A DNA stretch of 64,000 nucleotides from Anarhynchus alexandrinus (Eukaryota > Chordata > Aves > Charadriiformes > Charadriidae): positions 2,852,617-2,916,616 of the forward strand of contig VUYV01000046.1 of assembly GCA_008711295.1 (NCBI GenBank), read 5' to 3'. The notes beneath the pieces are model-generated. The model was given only the letters and a program-made list of their open reading frames with translations, did no database searches and had not been told where the DNA came from. This document shows, piece by piece, positions 49,801-61,807 of this stretch (position 1 is the stretch's first letter; each line of letters starts with the position of its first letter). The position numbers were made by a program, and so were the translations under genes.

Positions 49801-52194
49801 ATCTTGCACAAAGATCTCTTGCACAAAGCTAGATACTCCAGCTAAGGACCTGTTCTGAGCCCAAGTCTTTCCAGCTTCAGACATCAAATGGCCTGTCCAC
49901 CTTGCCAGGGAAGATAAGGTCTACATGCATACTTGGATTGTGAGCACACTGAGAACCCACTGCACAAGCAAGAGTTCAGAGTATAGTTTCAATCCTTTTG
50001 TAGCTCCAAATGGAGGGATAGCAATTATTAAGCTACTATTACTCACCTTGGAGGCACCTTCATGTCTAAACGAAGAGAAAAATTCTTCAGGAGCACGAGG
50101 AGAAGATGAAGTCCAACTCATTGGAAAGCTCAGAAAGTTTCTGCATCCATATACATTTGATCCTTTTCACTGCAGTTCTTAATAACTTTTTTTTTTCAGA
50201 GGACAACTTGTGTCAGAAGATGAAGCAGATCTTGCACTACACAAGGTTAAATATTTTACCCCCACCTCTGTCTTCTGCATTTTGTTTTAGGTTGGCTTCC
50301 TCCTGAAGAGAACCCTTGTGTTCTGCCTGAATGTACAACAGGACTGAGGATTTCATTGCATTAGGAGTTCAGCATTCAGATGCATGAAAAGTTTGAGGAT
50401 TTTCTGACAAGTTATTTTAAATGAAAAACTCATGCAGCACAGAAACAGTATGTTAAATGTAAAGATTACTCATAACTTCTGAAAGTCCTTCCACTGGCTC
50501 CAGTGGGCTTTAAATGCTACTGTCAGTAGAAATCATTATTAGTCAGTATGAATTCTCTGATTGAGATGAGGCTCGTGGATAGTGAAAATGTCTTTTACTA
50601 GACCATATTACACAAATGAGAATTATGGAAATAACAAGCCTTTTTTTGTCCATGTAAACTTGGCCTCACTTCTGTCTTTAGGGCTAATCATGACTCCAAT
50701 AATTTCAGGAAATTTAGCATGAAGTGCAGTGAAAGTAACAGGCTATTACTCAGCCAATTGCCTATCAGTTTGGAGGGATTTAAAATGTGTACAGTTTAAA
50801 GCTATTACCATAGAAAGAATTTTTTTCATACTAGCTCACAAACTGTCCAACTCCATGAAGATCAAGTATTTCTCTAAAAATCATTTTACCATGACCTTTT
50901 CTTGCTATTGTTGCTGCAGGTGAAAAGTACATCTTTGTCATCTCAAAGGACTGGAGAGACTAGAATGTTATCTAAATAGAAAAGGTACCCAAGAAGCTGC
51001 CCATCTCTCAAATCCACAGTGGCTCCCAAGTTCCTCACAGTTCAGCTATAAATTAGTTGGTGTCTGGAGATTTAATTCCTGCATTTTCAATTAACTGAAA
51101 GACGAGGGGATTTTCCTACCACAGCTGTAGAACTACAGCTATCTTAGGATCTTTTAGACCTGTCTGATTTCATGCAGGATTAATTTCCCTTAATTTTGAT
51201 TATGTGCTAGTTAAAGATATAATCTAATATGTATTTCTAGGATCTCGTTATAATCAATGAAGGGGGAAAAGCAGCAGATCTACAAAACGATTAATCTGTC
51301 CTAAAACAGGATGACTCATCCTTCAGAACTGAGTATTTCTCTACTTTGACTATAGAGGAATGATTAGCTTAGATTAGACATCTACTTTTAGATAAAGTTA
51401 GGGCAGGTAAATTCTATTCTAAAGCAAAAATTCTAAGATGGATTTCCATTAACTCTGAGGACATAGTCCTCCTATGCAGAAGTGTTTTGGATGTTTTCCA
51501 AGCCCTCATGAGCAACATGATTAAGTATTTTTTTTGTGGTAAACCTCTAGACCCTGCAGTGGGCATCGGCAAAGGAAGAAAATAGATAAACATTTGTCCA
51601 AGAAAAAGAGCAATTTGCTGCATACAGGGAAGATGTGTCACATCTTTGTGTATCAACAGAGTGAATCAGAACTCCCCCAATGCTTTCCCCTTGGGAAACA
51701 CAGTATGGTCCCTGATGAACCTGACAGGGTGAAGGGTAAGGGCAACTTCTCATTCCCTCCTCTTCCCACTCAGCATTGCATGGATTATAATGATAAGGAA
51801 CATCCTTATCAAGACATCAAGGTCTTGATCAGCTGTTGGTGTTGGCAAGGTGGAGGGAAAAGGCTGTTAAAAATAAGTAAATAATATTTTTTTAAAAATA
51901 AAATATTAAATATAGAAATAGGTCTTAATGACTGTTGAGGGGAACAATGGCAGGAAGGGCAAAGAAAGTAAGATCTGGATCCTTATTTCTGGACTCACAG
52001 AAGTCGTTGTAAGTTCATGCCTTTCTATCACCATTCACCAATTTCTCATTTCAAAAAAAAAAACAATCACAAAATTTCAACCACTAAGCCCTTGTCTGTA
52101 GAAGCACAACCTTAGGAATGAAAAATCAGCTGTAACTTAGCAGTAGGAAAGAGTGGATTATTTATTTATTTACAGCTGTATTATCACCCCCCAA

Positions 52195-53003
52195 ACACTA
52201 AGAGTTGCAGTCAACGGCTTGATGTCCAAGTGGAGACCAGTGACAAGTGGCGTTCCTCAGGGGTCGGTACGGGGACCTGTACTGTTCAACATCTTTGTCG
52301 GTGACATGGACAGTGGGGTCGAGTGCACCCTCAGCAAGTTTGCCAATGATACNNNNNNNNNNNNNNNNNNNNNNNNNNNNNNNNNNNNNNNNNNNNNNNN
52401 NNNNNNNNNNNNNNNNNNNNNNNNNNNNNNNNNNNNNNNNNNNNNNNNNNNNNNNNNNNNNNNNNNNNNNNNNNNNNNNNNNNNNNNNNNNNNNNNNNNN
52501 NNNNNNNNNNNNNNNNNNNNNNNNNNNNNNNNNNNNNNNNNNNNNNNNNNNNNNNNNNNNNNNNNNNNNNNNNNNNNNNNNNNNNNNNNNNNNNNNNNNN
52601 NNNNNNNNNNNNNNNNNNNNNNNNNNNNNNNNNNNNNNNNNNNNNNNNNNNNNNNNNNNNNNNNNNNNNNNNNNNNNNNNNNNNNNNNNNNNNNNNNNNN
52701 NNNNNNNNNNNNNNNNNNNNNNNNNNNNNNNNNNNNNNNNNNNNNNNNNNNNNNNNNNNNNNNNNNNNNNNNNNNNNNNNNNNNNNNNNNNNNNNNNNNN
52801 NNNNNNNNNNNNNNNNNNNNNNNNNNNNNNNNNNNNNNNNNNNNNNNNNNNNNNNNNNGGAGGTGTTCAAGGCCAGGCTGGACGTGGCCTTGGGCAACCT
52901 GGTCTAGTGGGAGGTGTCCCTGCCTATAGCAGGGGGGTTGGAACTCGATGATCTTCAAGGTCCTTTCCAACCTAAACCATTCTATGATTCTATGATTCTA
53001 TGA
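52195..53003 (+). mobile_element. CR1 LINE with internal assembly gap
   Basis: The left part encodes the end of the reverse transcriptase palm ([17 protein letters not shown], motif B) and ends in FAND just before 506 N (52353-52858). The right part (52859-53003) is the last ~145 bases of the 3' region, ending in four ATTCTATG-type units. Motif C reads FAND instead of FADD, so the enzyme is probably dead. The gap is the size that would hold the rest of ORF2 plus part of the 3' untranslated region of a CR1, but the length of an N run is often arbitrary. The terminal ~85 bases match those of the CR1 ending at 6018. Confidence 0.9.
52353..52858. other. Assembly gap of 506 N
   Basis: An unresolved run inside a CR1 copy. 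Frames of 188-258 codons that read through it are artefacts. Confidence 0.98.
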
Positions 53004-53157
53004 TCTCATTCTTGAAGAATAAAGTTAGTAAAAACATATTCCCTGCCAGGTGCCAAAAGATGAGCGCACACATAAAACATTTGCCTAGACACCCACTGAA
53101 GTCAGTAATGACTGAGAAGCACAAATAATTTTAGATCTCTGCCTGTGTCTTTTTGTG

Positions 53158-53572
53158 TACTTATGAGGAGTGTCTGAGGGAATGGGGGTTGTTTAGTCTG
53201 GAAAAAAGGCAGCTGAGGGGAGACCTTATCGCTCTCTACAACTACCTGAAAGGAGGTTGTAGTGAGGTGGGGATCAGTCTCTTCTCCCAAGTAACAAGCT
53301 ATAGAACAGAAGGAAATGGCCTCAAGTTGTACCAGAGGAGGTTTAATTGGATATAATGGAAAAATTTCTCCAACGAAAGGGTTACTAAGCACTGGAACAG
53401 GCTGACCAGGGAAGTGGTTCAGTCACCATCCCCAGAGGTATTTAAAAGACATGCAGATATCGTGCTGAGGGACATGGTTTAGTGGTGGATTTGGCCATGC
53501 TAGGTTAATGGTTGGACTCAATGATCTTAAGGGTCTTTTCCAATCTAAGCAATTCTATGATTCTATAATTCA
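53158..53572 (+). mobile_element. CR1 LINE 3' fragment, distinct subfamily
   Basis: It runs from TTATGAGGAGTGTCTGAGGG through GAGGGGAGACCTTATCGCTC, AGGAGGTTGTAGTGAGGTGG and GGGACATGGTTTAGTGGTGG to CAATTCTATGATTCTATAATT. ATCGCTCTCTACAACTACCT and the GGACATGGTTTAGTGG block define a different CR1 subfamily from the neighbours, which read ATAGCAGCCTTCCAGT instead. The first ~20 codons are the C-terminal end of ORF2 ([19 protein letters not shown]), after which only 3' untranslated sequence follows. Confidence 0.93.
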
Positions 53573-53935
53573 GTTTCCCATCTATAAGAAAAAAATAACA
53601 CATTCCTGTCCTCGCAGTAGTGAGCACAAAGCCACTAAGGATGGTAAGACTCTTTAGCATAAGTAGATTTTTAGGTGCAAGAGCAGGGTGCTCTGAAGCC
53701 AAGGCCACTCCCAAATCCAGGAGAAATAAGCATGAGTGCAAGAGCATTTATGCTTTGGTCATAGTATACAAGGCTGAAAAAAGTCAACAAATCCCAGGCC
53801 AAATCACATCATAGCCCAAAGGTTATGAAGCATTTTGGCAGTGTGAAGTGAGTATTTAGGTTTATTATTGCAGCTGACACACTGCATCTTTTGCCAAATA
53901 TGTAAGATCAGCTACGTAAGTGGGACATATGAATT

Positions 53936-54063
53936 TCGGGTTGTTCAGCCTGGAGAGGAGAAGGCTCTGGGGACACCTTATAGCAGCCTTCCAGTGCCTA
54001 AAGAGGGGCTACATGAAAGCTGGAGAGGGACTTTTTACAAGGACATGTAGTGACAGGACAAGT
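53936..54063 (+). mobile_element. CR1 LINE fragment, first of two joined units
   Basis: GGGTTGTTCAGCCTGGAGAGG, then ACACCTTATAGCAGCCTTCC and GGACTTTTTACAAGG, end at GTGACAGGACAAG, a CR1 segment around the ORF2 end. Instead of continuing into GGGTAATGG it switches at CAAG to an earlier CR1 position, so the next unit repeats the same region. Confidence 0.88.
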
Positions 54064-54302
54064 CCAGAGGAGGCCACGAAGATGATCAAAGGGCTGGAGC
54101 ACCTCTCCTATGAAGACATTGCTGAGAAAGTTGAGGTTGTTCATCATGGAGAAGAGACTGCTCCGGGGAGACCTTATAGCAGCCTTCCAGTACCTAAAGG
54201 GGAAAGGAAAGATGGGGAGGGACTCTTTATTAGGGATAAATCTATCAGCAATAGAATGAGAAGTAATGGTTTTAAACTGGAAGAGGGTAGATTTACTCTA
54301 CT
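54060..54302 (+). mobile_element. CR1 LINE fragment, second joined unit
   Basis: It starts at CAAGTCCAGAGGAGGCCACG (ORF2 codons equivalent to [10 protein letters not shown]) and repeats GGTTGTTCATCATGGAGAAG and GACCTTATAGCAGCCTTCC before reaching TGGTTTTAAACTGGAAGAGG. The CR1 tail is missing. The end near 54302 is where similarity fades. The 139-codon frame at 53920-54339 reads across both units and is not a gene. Confidence 0.88.
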
Positions 54303-55571
54303 CCTTTCAAGGCAAAGTGCTTTTTCTAAGGCAGGATAATTTTCTACATATTGGACATCATGGAAAAATCACTGTGGAATTCCAAAATAAGTGCCAATTT
54401 TAAATAAGATTAAATCAGTTTTCCTGGCCTCATATTACACTTCTACTTGGTGTGAGCCAATTCCCATTTCTTCTGTATATTTATAACAACTGATTAATTA
54501 AATATCTCTAAAACCATAGCTAGTTCAGCAATCACTCCTGTACTTAAGAAACCATTCCCATACTATGAATGTTATGCATGGGCATAGTTCATTTACACCC
54601 TCTTGCCTCCTAGTCCCTCTTTACTACCAAAAGGTCTTCATAAGTACAGTTTTTGATCTCTAAAAAAATTATTTTTTTCAAAAAATATTTTAATAGTCAC
54701 GAACATAGAAAAAGTACCAAAAGCCCAATTCCATGAAGGTTAAAACATTTCCAGTTCAACTTCCTTTTTTATGTCCCTTTAGTTAAGAAACTGCTCTGAT
54801 TTATCTATCAAATCAGCTTTTTATTTTACAGTCCATAATGAATTAAGACATTACCTGGCAATTCCTTAATTTCAGCAGTTCATTTAAGCACAAATGAAAA
54901 ATCCACAGTGGCATAAGCTGTGTTTTATTCAGATCTCTAACTTATCTAAGTGTATTGAATATTGGTCTGTTTGGGAGTTATTTGCTACTTTTATTTACTT
55001 AATGAGGTTCTGAGTTAATCCTTATACAGGTAAAGGGAATATCCAAAATCTCAGCAAGATATTTGGGTTAGAGAGACTTCTGCCCTGCACAACTGTCTAT
55101 ATACCTACCTGCAAGTGACTTATGGTATAAACCATTACAGGCCTCCACAAGGATGCAGTTTTTACCAGATACTCTCTTGCTTTAAATTGGATCTTGGGTT
55201 TGATGGTGTAGTCCAATATGTTCTTGCAAAAGACAGAAGGCAGGCAAGTCACAAAAGTTTGACTACTAGTTCTACTAAACACTTGTTTTAATCACTATTT
55301 ATGTCAATAACTCTGTGTGACTGGATATATTCATAAAGATTCTAGTAGTTACAAGCAAAAAGGAGAGTAAATAGATGAGACAGGTAGCAAACATAACCTT
55401 TGTCTTCTCTTGTCACTGGGAAATGTTATATGTTTAATATAACGTTTTTTTATTGTCTCTATTCATCATATAAAAAAAAAGTTTCCCTTTCTACCAGACG
55501 TCAGAGAAGAAAGAAAATGCTATAAATCACAAACCATTTATGCCATTCATTGATTAACTGATGACTATAGA
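54303..55571. other. Gene-less AT-rich stretch
   Basis: Unique-looking DNA; nothing recognised. Confidence 0.6.
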
Positions 55572-55685
55572 TATAGAATCATAGAATCATAGAATGATTT
55601 AGGTTGCAAGGGACCTTAAAGATCACCTAGTTCCAACCCCCCTGTTATGGGCAGGGACACCTCCCACTAGACCAGGTTGCTCAAT
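55572..55685 (-). mobile_element. CR1 LINE 3' tail fragment
   Basis: ATAGAATCATAGAATCATAG, GATTTAGGTTGCAAGGGACC, CACCTAGTTCCAACCCCC and CACTAGACCAGGTTGCTCAA are the reverse complement of the last ~110 bases of a CR1. It shows little decay. Confidence 0.93.
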
Positions 55686-58119
55686 GTTTTCTATGGTTTA
55701 GATTATTTTGAAGTTTTCCTATTTAACTGACAATGCAGATATAGCTGAATAAACTACACTGAGGTTGCTTTGGAATGGTTTATCTCTGGGAGTGGGGAAG
55801 AAGAAAAAAAGGTCCTGCTGTATTTCTAATAGAAGGTTGATGTGGGATTCAATTGACCAAAGATAGATATGAACCTTATAGATAACTAGACCTAACTGAG
55901 TCTTTGTGTTCTCCTTTATAAGCCGTTAAGAGAAACAGGCACAATTAGTGCAGTCAATCTCATTCTACAGTAGATATCCATAATAAATCAGATTAATTGT
56001 GGCCTCGAGATGCTTTTTTCTCTTCTTTGGCTTTAAAGGAAGCCTGAATTACCTAGCTCTTGTCTCTGCATTGCCTTATAGACACTTGAAGACAAGTGAA
56101 ATAAACACACTCCAGTGATCTAGCTATGATATCATAAAAATGGAGTTTGATCAATTATTTAAATCTACTTATAACTATAGAGAGTCAACAAACTGTTTTA
56201 TCTTAACCTAGATGATCCTGTTTCTATGATTCTATAAATACCACTCGTACACATTGACTAATTTGAAAAACGTGTGATCGTATGATCAGACATCATCCAG
56301 ATTAAACTTATGTTTCTCCATGACACCATAGCATTAAGAGTAGATGTTCATGCACACAGAACAAATATTCAAGTGGCATATTAAACATTGCTGTTTTGGA
56401 ATTTTATTAATAGTTATAAAACGGTCTAAGGAGGGAGAACATGCTCTGCTGTGAGGAATGGCAGTCATCACAACAAACCTTCAAGTGTTTACAATGCAGT
56501 TTAGACATCTACAACTACACTGAGTAGGTGTACACTAGTGCTAACTGTGCCAAATTACCTTCATGTGGATAAAGAGTCACTTTAAAGGGTTGAGTCATCT
56601 AAACTATTTTAGAAATCCATCATGTGGATTAAGAAGCACTTAGCTGTGTGCCATCATTTCTATTAAGTAGCAACTGACAGGCATGAGGAAGCGCTATGTG
56701 TTTCTGGATCAGAAAGAAGCAAAGCCCATTTCTTCTACCCTGCATGTTCCAGAAGATGACAACCCATAGCAGTGATATCCTTAAATTTTTAAGCAGCTTC
56801 TTTTTTTTTTTTTTGCCTCAAAAGAAATAAAAAATAATAAGAGAAACAAGACAGAAAGCTTTCCCATTAATTTATCAAAAAAAGGAAAAGAATTTTATGA
56901 ATCTCACAGTGTTTTCCAAGCTTTCTTATTTGGGACCTTGTGTATGTACTGATTATTTTGGCTAATCCCTTAAAGATAGCATAGAGTGTATGTGACTAGG
57001 AATTCCACTTCAACTTTAAGATGCTGGTATTAAATAATTCCTGCCTAAATCACTGCCTTAGCTATTTGCCAGATTTTACTTATGTAATGTTGCTTGCCAG
57101 AAAGCAAATGGGCGAGAAAACAAAATAAGGAAAAGATGACTCATTTTCCCACTTTATTCCTTCAAATGAGCAAGAAGCCCTCACTAGGGGCAGGGCAGAA
57201 GAATCACTTTACACAGCCATTTCTGATACTGCTATGTGTATTTAGCTCAATCAAAAATTACCCTGTGCTAAGGTCATAGGATTAAATTGTCATGATTAGA
57301 GGTGTGATGTACTCAAAAAGAAACTCTAAAAGCTTGCGGCATGAACACTTAACAGCTGTCAATGTAGATTCTGAACTGAATCTTTTTTTTCCATGCAGTG
57401 TGCATAGTGACACTGCATCCTTTCCAGTGAAAAGAAAGGTTTGGTTTGTTTTCTATTTTTTGTCTGGTACTCTTCGCACTAAAAATGGACACGTGCAGGA
57501 ACCTGCTGATTTAATGTAGGAAATTTTACAGAAACACTGAATGTTAAAGAAATAAATGAATTGGCACTATGGAAAAAAATTCCCCCTGTAGAAGTTTATG
57601 TAAACATCCATAAACTCCTGTTCAGTTATTGCACACAACTGGAAAATTGTATTGATTTCATAAATAAAAATGAACAGTAGTTAAGAGTCCTTCATTTCTC
57701 TAAATGATAAAAGGTATATAACAGAGAATATGGTGTTTGAATTGCTTTCTCCAAAAAGGTAAGGAAAGATGACCCTCTTAGAGTTATATTCTAGGATAAA
57801 ATAGGAGTAAATACAAGATTTCACCCTTTGACTACACTAGTAAATTACCATATTTATAATGTTTTTTACCTGCAAACGGAGATCCTGGTATGGTAACTAC
57901 CAGTCCAATAGGATAATAGCTTTAATAGAATCTGTAAAGGAATTGTAACTTTTACTGTGTAAATCCACCAGTATTTTTTTTTTATATATATACGTGGTTT
58001 TGGTTTCATATTCAGCCCTAAAAAAGCAGAAAACTTTTAAATAAAAGTACAACTGCGTTTTTGGGAGTGAATTTTTAAATCTTGACAATTCTAATGGATT
58101 TTACCTTGTTGCCTTCAGA
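55686..58119. other. Gene-less AT-rich stretch
   Basis: No gene recognised. A T17 run lies near 56800-56816 and a T-(TA)n run near 57976-57992. The 56520-56660 block is AT-rich and looks unique. Confidence 0.6.
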
Positions 58120-58199
58120 AAGGCATGGGGACCTGGTTCAGGAACGGCACGGCGACCATCCCCAGGTCGCGCGGGCCATTACCCTAAATAAATAAATCA
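58120..58199. other. CpG-rich hairpin followed by TAAA repeat
   Basis: A ~65-base island with at least six CpGs stands out from CpG-poor surroundings. GACCTGG (58130-58136) and CCAGGTC (58162-58168) form a perfect 7-bp inverted repeat. The GC-rich part ends at GGGCCATTACCC and is followed by TAAATAAATAAAT (58184-58196), which could be a decayed A-rich tail of a retroposed piece on the plus strand. I cannot name the source. Confidence 0.4.
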
Positions 58200-61100
58200 A
58201 TGAAACAAACCAACCTCCTCTGAATCTTGCTCCAGGTATCTGAAAAGGAACTAAACTATTGAGATTTAAATTGTATTAATCACAGAATCATAATGTTACT
58301 CATTATATGGAGCTTCAGGTATTGTCTACGGGAAAAAGTTAATTGAAAGATTTCAGAAGCTTTGTTAGGTATTATCCTGCTAAGGAAATCGTTCTGTAAT
58401 ACTGATTTCTGTGGTCCTCTACAATTATACTCATTCAACTTTTATCTGAACGTAGCATGCTCTTTCAGAGTTCATTTGAAAACCAAAGGATTACATAAAA
58501 AGAATTTTTATATTTTTGCATTGTAATGATTTTCAACCAAGAATCCCCTGGCAGCTTAAAATATTAATCGAACGAGCCTGTCTGGCGTATAGGCAAAGAT
58601 TCTGTCTTATAAATGAGTAAACTGATGTAGACAGACTGAACTACAGAGACAGAAGCTAAGGTCCTAGCTCTAGACTGTCTTCAGCTAGAGCAGCATTGAA
58701 GCATGTTTATAATTTTAAGCACGTAATTAAGTGTTATTACTGTTAATTCACTTGCTTATGTTCTGACTGCACTAAAAATTCATGCAAATAGTGCTTAACT
58801 GCTGTCCCAATTTGAAGTGAGAGATCAAGGAAGAACGTGGTAGATTCAGACCTCAGCCTACCCGTCACGCAGTGCACTGCAGTAGCCAAGAGATTTCAAT
58901 GTCACTGCATCTCCAAAAGTATAGCCAAGAATGTCGACAAAAAATGGCTTAATGAAGTGATTTGAGGAACATCAGGAAGCTTGTCAATAGTCTAGAAGCT
59001 GCTCAAAAAACCTGCAAACCTCCACGGTTTGTACAGAGGGAACTGGGTTCTTCATCTTAAGGTTCTGTATTTATATCTTGATCTTTCTTTTTTCATCTTC
59101 TCTTTGATTTGCCCTGCTTTCTGACCTCTAAGACCTCTTGACCTCTCTAAAACTTATGGATTTTTCCTGAACTTGGACCTTTGACTCAAAAGACTTCAGT
59201 CTTTCTTGATCCTCTTTTCACCACCACAGGGAGCATGGGCAGACTCCATGAAGTTTAGTAGAAATTACAGGTATGGGAATTAATATTTCTCTTCAGGAAG
59301 GTGTGTTGCTAATGCTTACCTTACTGGGGCTTGAGCTTAGCTTGATCAAGGTGAAAAACCTCCATCAGATTTTCTTTTGGAGACACATACTTTTCCTTCT
59401 GCCTTCCTGCAGCTGAACACTGTGCTGAGAGTGGGGTAAAAATAATTTAATGCATAGGTAAAATATAATAAATCAACACTTAGATGTTAAGTTGTGCTAT
59501 GAAGAGGGGAAAAAGAGAAAGAGAGAAGCTACCTCACTAGCAAACTAGTATGTGTTGCACATAACATATTATCTGCATCAGGGAAACTGAGAAGAGGAAA
59601 ACAGAGTGTGTGTCCAGTTAATGGTGTCTGGGGATATTCCAGATTCAGTAAATTGAGTTATTGCATTCAGAACTACAGATACTCAAAGCAATGAGACAAA
59701 TAACAGCATCTGATAGAAGAGCTTAACCAGCTTGTACATCTTTATCAGACAACCTCAGATTTTATGTGATTTTTAAGAAAGTTATGTAGGATATGTTTTC
59801 CTGACTACATTAAAGATGCAGAGATGCCTTAAAGTTACCTTTCTGAAAGTAATTAGATTTAGTGCTTTACCAATTAAGTCTTCCAGAAGACTGTGACAAG
59901 TTTAGTTTCCTGTAATTTTTTAAAATAACCTGCCTTTAAACATGAATCGCTGGACAAATTAAATGTCTTTTCCTGTAACAATAGCCATAATCTAAAGGCT
60001 TTGTCTGGAATCTCATCAATACCGTACATTTGGCCAGCAAATGATTCATGTTGCATTAAATTACATTTCTGTTTTCCTGAGCTGCCTCTTCAAATTTTCT
60101 TGACACTTCAATTCATTAAGCAGATGGAGATGGAACATGTGACTGAAATATTTTGTTCAATAATACTTAAGTTCATTCCCTGCAAACCAGTGTAATCCAC
60201 CGCTCTCAGAGCAGGGTTGTTTCACTTCAGCACCTTTCCTAATAACTGGTTGAAGGCTCCCTTACAGAAATCCATTTCTGGCAATTCATGCATAGTTGAT
60301 TAAATACTTCTATTTAACCCCGCCTTTCCCTTGATAAATGCAAAGAAGCTGAAACTGGAAAGTTGTTGATTAAGATGATATTGGACAATTAATTATGCAT
60401 TGTAATAACCTTTGACCCAAGGAAATGCTTCCTTTTTCTTTTAATCAACCAAAATGAAAAGTGATCAAGTAATTACATGTTCTTGTCTTCCAATCAAGTT
60501 GTAGGGAGAGAAGAGATGTTGAGAGGAAATCAAGCAGAACCTTAAAGAACGTAACAATAATAATGAAGCAAATGCAGAAGAAGAAATAAATCACTTGAAA
60601 TTAATAATTATATTATTTTTTCACTTATTTCAGCATCATATAAACAAGTGAAACACTCTTGAGATGGCTTCTGTTCTCAGCTTCATGTCAGTGCCACTAG
60701 GACATGCAAAGCTGTTCCTGACCTCTCTGTTCATACCTGACTGAAAAGGACCCCTCATTTACGAATGATTCTGTATCTGATTCTTTAGACGCTGCTTCTT
60801 TTGTGTCATTATTTCCAGGGGGGGGGAGGTAGCAAATTTCATAAAGCCCTCTCTACAAAGGCAGAAAAAGGGGTAAAAATATGAGGGAAAACCAAACTCA
60901 CAGTGTGTTGCATCAAGCACCACACAAAAGGAATGTTTATATCTTCTCAGATCACACAGTCTTTGGAAAGTCAGTATCAACTCTAGATTTCTTCAGCCAT
61001 TTGGGATCCTGGGAAGCAATTTTGATCTTACTCTTCATGGAGTAAAACTGTATTGAATTTAATAAAATGCCAAAAGTGAGATGAGAATTTTGTATGGTGT

Positions 61101-61218
61101 TGCATATGGGTTTCGTTTTTCCTTTTTTTTGTAGTCCATAACATTGAGTTAATCCTTCACTAAGTAAACCAAGATTTCTCAAGCTGAGGATCTTGATTAG
61201 TAGGAACATGGGTCTCTA
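58200..61218. other. Gene-less AT-rich stretch
   Basis: Frames up to 85 codons, none recognisable. The block at 60340-60460 has the unique, homeobox-site-rich look of conserved non-coding DNA (ATTAATTATGCATTG, CCTTTGACCCAAGG), but conservation cannot be judged from one sequence. A G9 run lies near 60820-60828. Confidence 0.5.
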
Positions 61219-61560
61219 GCAGCCATGGTTTAAACCCAACTGACAGCTAAGCACCACACAGACACTCACTCACTTCCCCCAGCCCCCAGTGGGATGGGGG
61301 AGAGAATTGGAACAGTAAAAGTGAGAAAATTCATGGGTTGAGGTAAGAAGAGTTCAATAAATGAAATAAAATAAAATATAATAATAATGTTAATAACAAT
61401 GAAAAGGAAAATAATAAAAAAAAAGTAAAACCACAAAAAACCCCAAGTGATGCAAACGAAAAACTATTTCTCACCACAAACTGAACAATGCCCAACCTGC
61501 TTCTGAGCAGCGGCCCACCCACTGGCCATCTCCCCACAGTTTATAAGCTGAGCATGATGT
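61219..61560 (-). mobile_element. ERVL-like LTR, R/U5-side half, split by CR1
   Basis: The plus strand shows the reverse complement of the 3' half of an avian ERVL-type LTR: CATGGTTTAAACCC, AAGCACCACACAGACACTC, CAGTGGGATGGGGGAGAGAA, GTGAGAAAATTCATGGG and an AT-rich AATAA stretch. The half ends at TTATAAGCTGAGCATGATGTCATA. The matching other half resumes at 63639 with GTCATATGGTATGGAATATCC, so the LTR was interrupted at GTCATA by the CR1 described next. The terminal TG at the left end is decayed. Confidence 0.82.
61539..61548 (-). promoter_or_regulatory. TATA box of the split LTR
   Basis: Read on the minus strand this is CTTATAAACTG, just downstream of CATGCTCAG, the arrangement seen in this LTR family. 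The CR1 insertion lies only about 15-20 bases upstream and separates the TATA box from the rest of U3. Confidence 0.55.
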
Positions 61561-61807
61561 CATAGAATCATAGAATCGTAGAATAGTTTGGGTTGGAAGG
61601 ACCTTTAAAGGTCATCTAGTCCAAACCCCCTGCAATGAGCTGTGACATCTTTAACTAGATCGGGTTGCTCAGAGTCTTGTCCAACCTGACCTGGAATGTT
61701 TCCAGGGATGGGGCATCTACCACCGCTCTGGGCAACCTGTTCCCAGGGGTTCACCGCCCTCATTGTAAAAAATTTCTTTCTTATATGTAGTCTAAATCTA
61801 CCCTCTT

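Larger units (their letters stand above)
39099..52194. other. Long gene-less AT-rich stretch
   Basis: About 13 kb with no recognised exon and almost no recognised transposon. Low-complexity pieces are a T/G-rich tract (40208-40262), an A-rich purine tract (42838-42864), a CA repeat (46843-46860) and a T10 run near 47899. Frames up to 132 codons (44998-45396) lack domains. An 18-bp unit GAATGATGTCCCTGTGGA is duplicated in tandem at 44884-44919, and a ~15-bp unit CTTGCACAAAG at 49803-49829. The low repeat density is itself notable. Confidence 0.55.

Noticed and set aside
52153..52970. Frames of 188-258 codons
   Set aside because: Most of each frame is the run of N. Only the CR1 motif B part on the plus strand is real, and it belongs to a dead element.
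56205..56240. CR1 tail remnant (TTCTATGATTCTAT)
   Set aside because: Only about 14 bases match the terminal repeat, with a loose ACCTAGATGATC upstream. It is too short to call.
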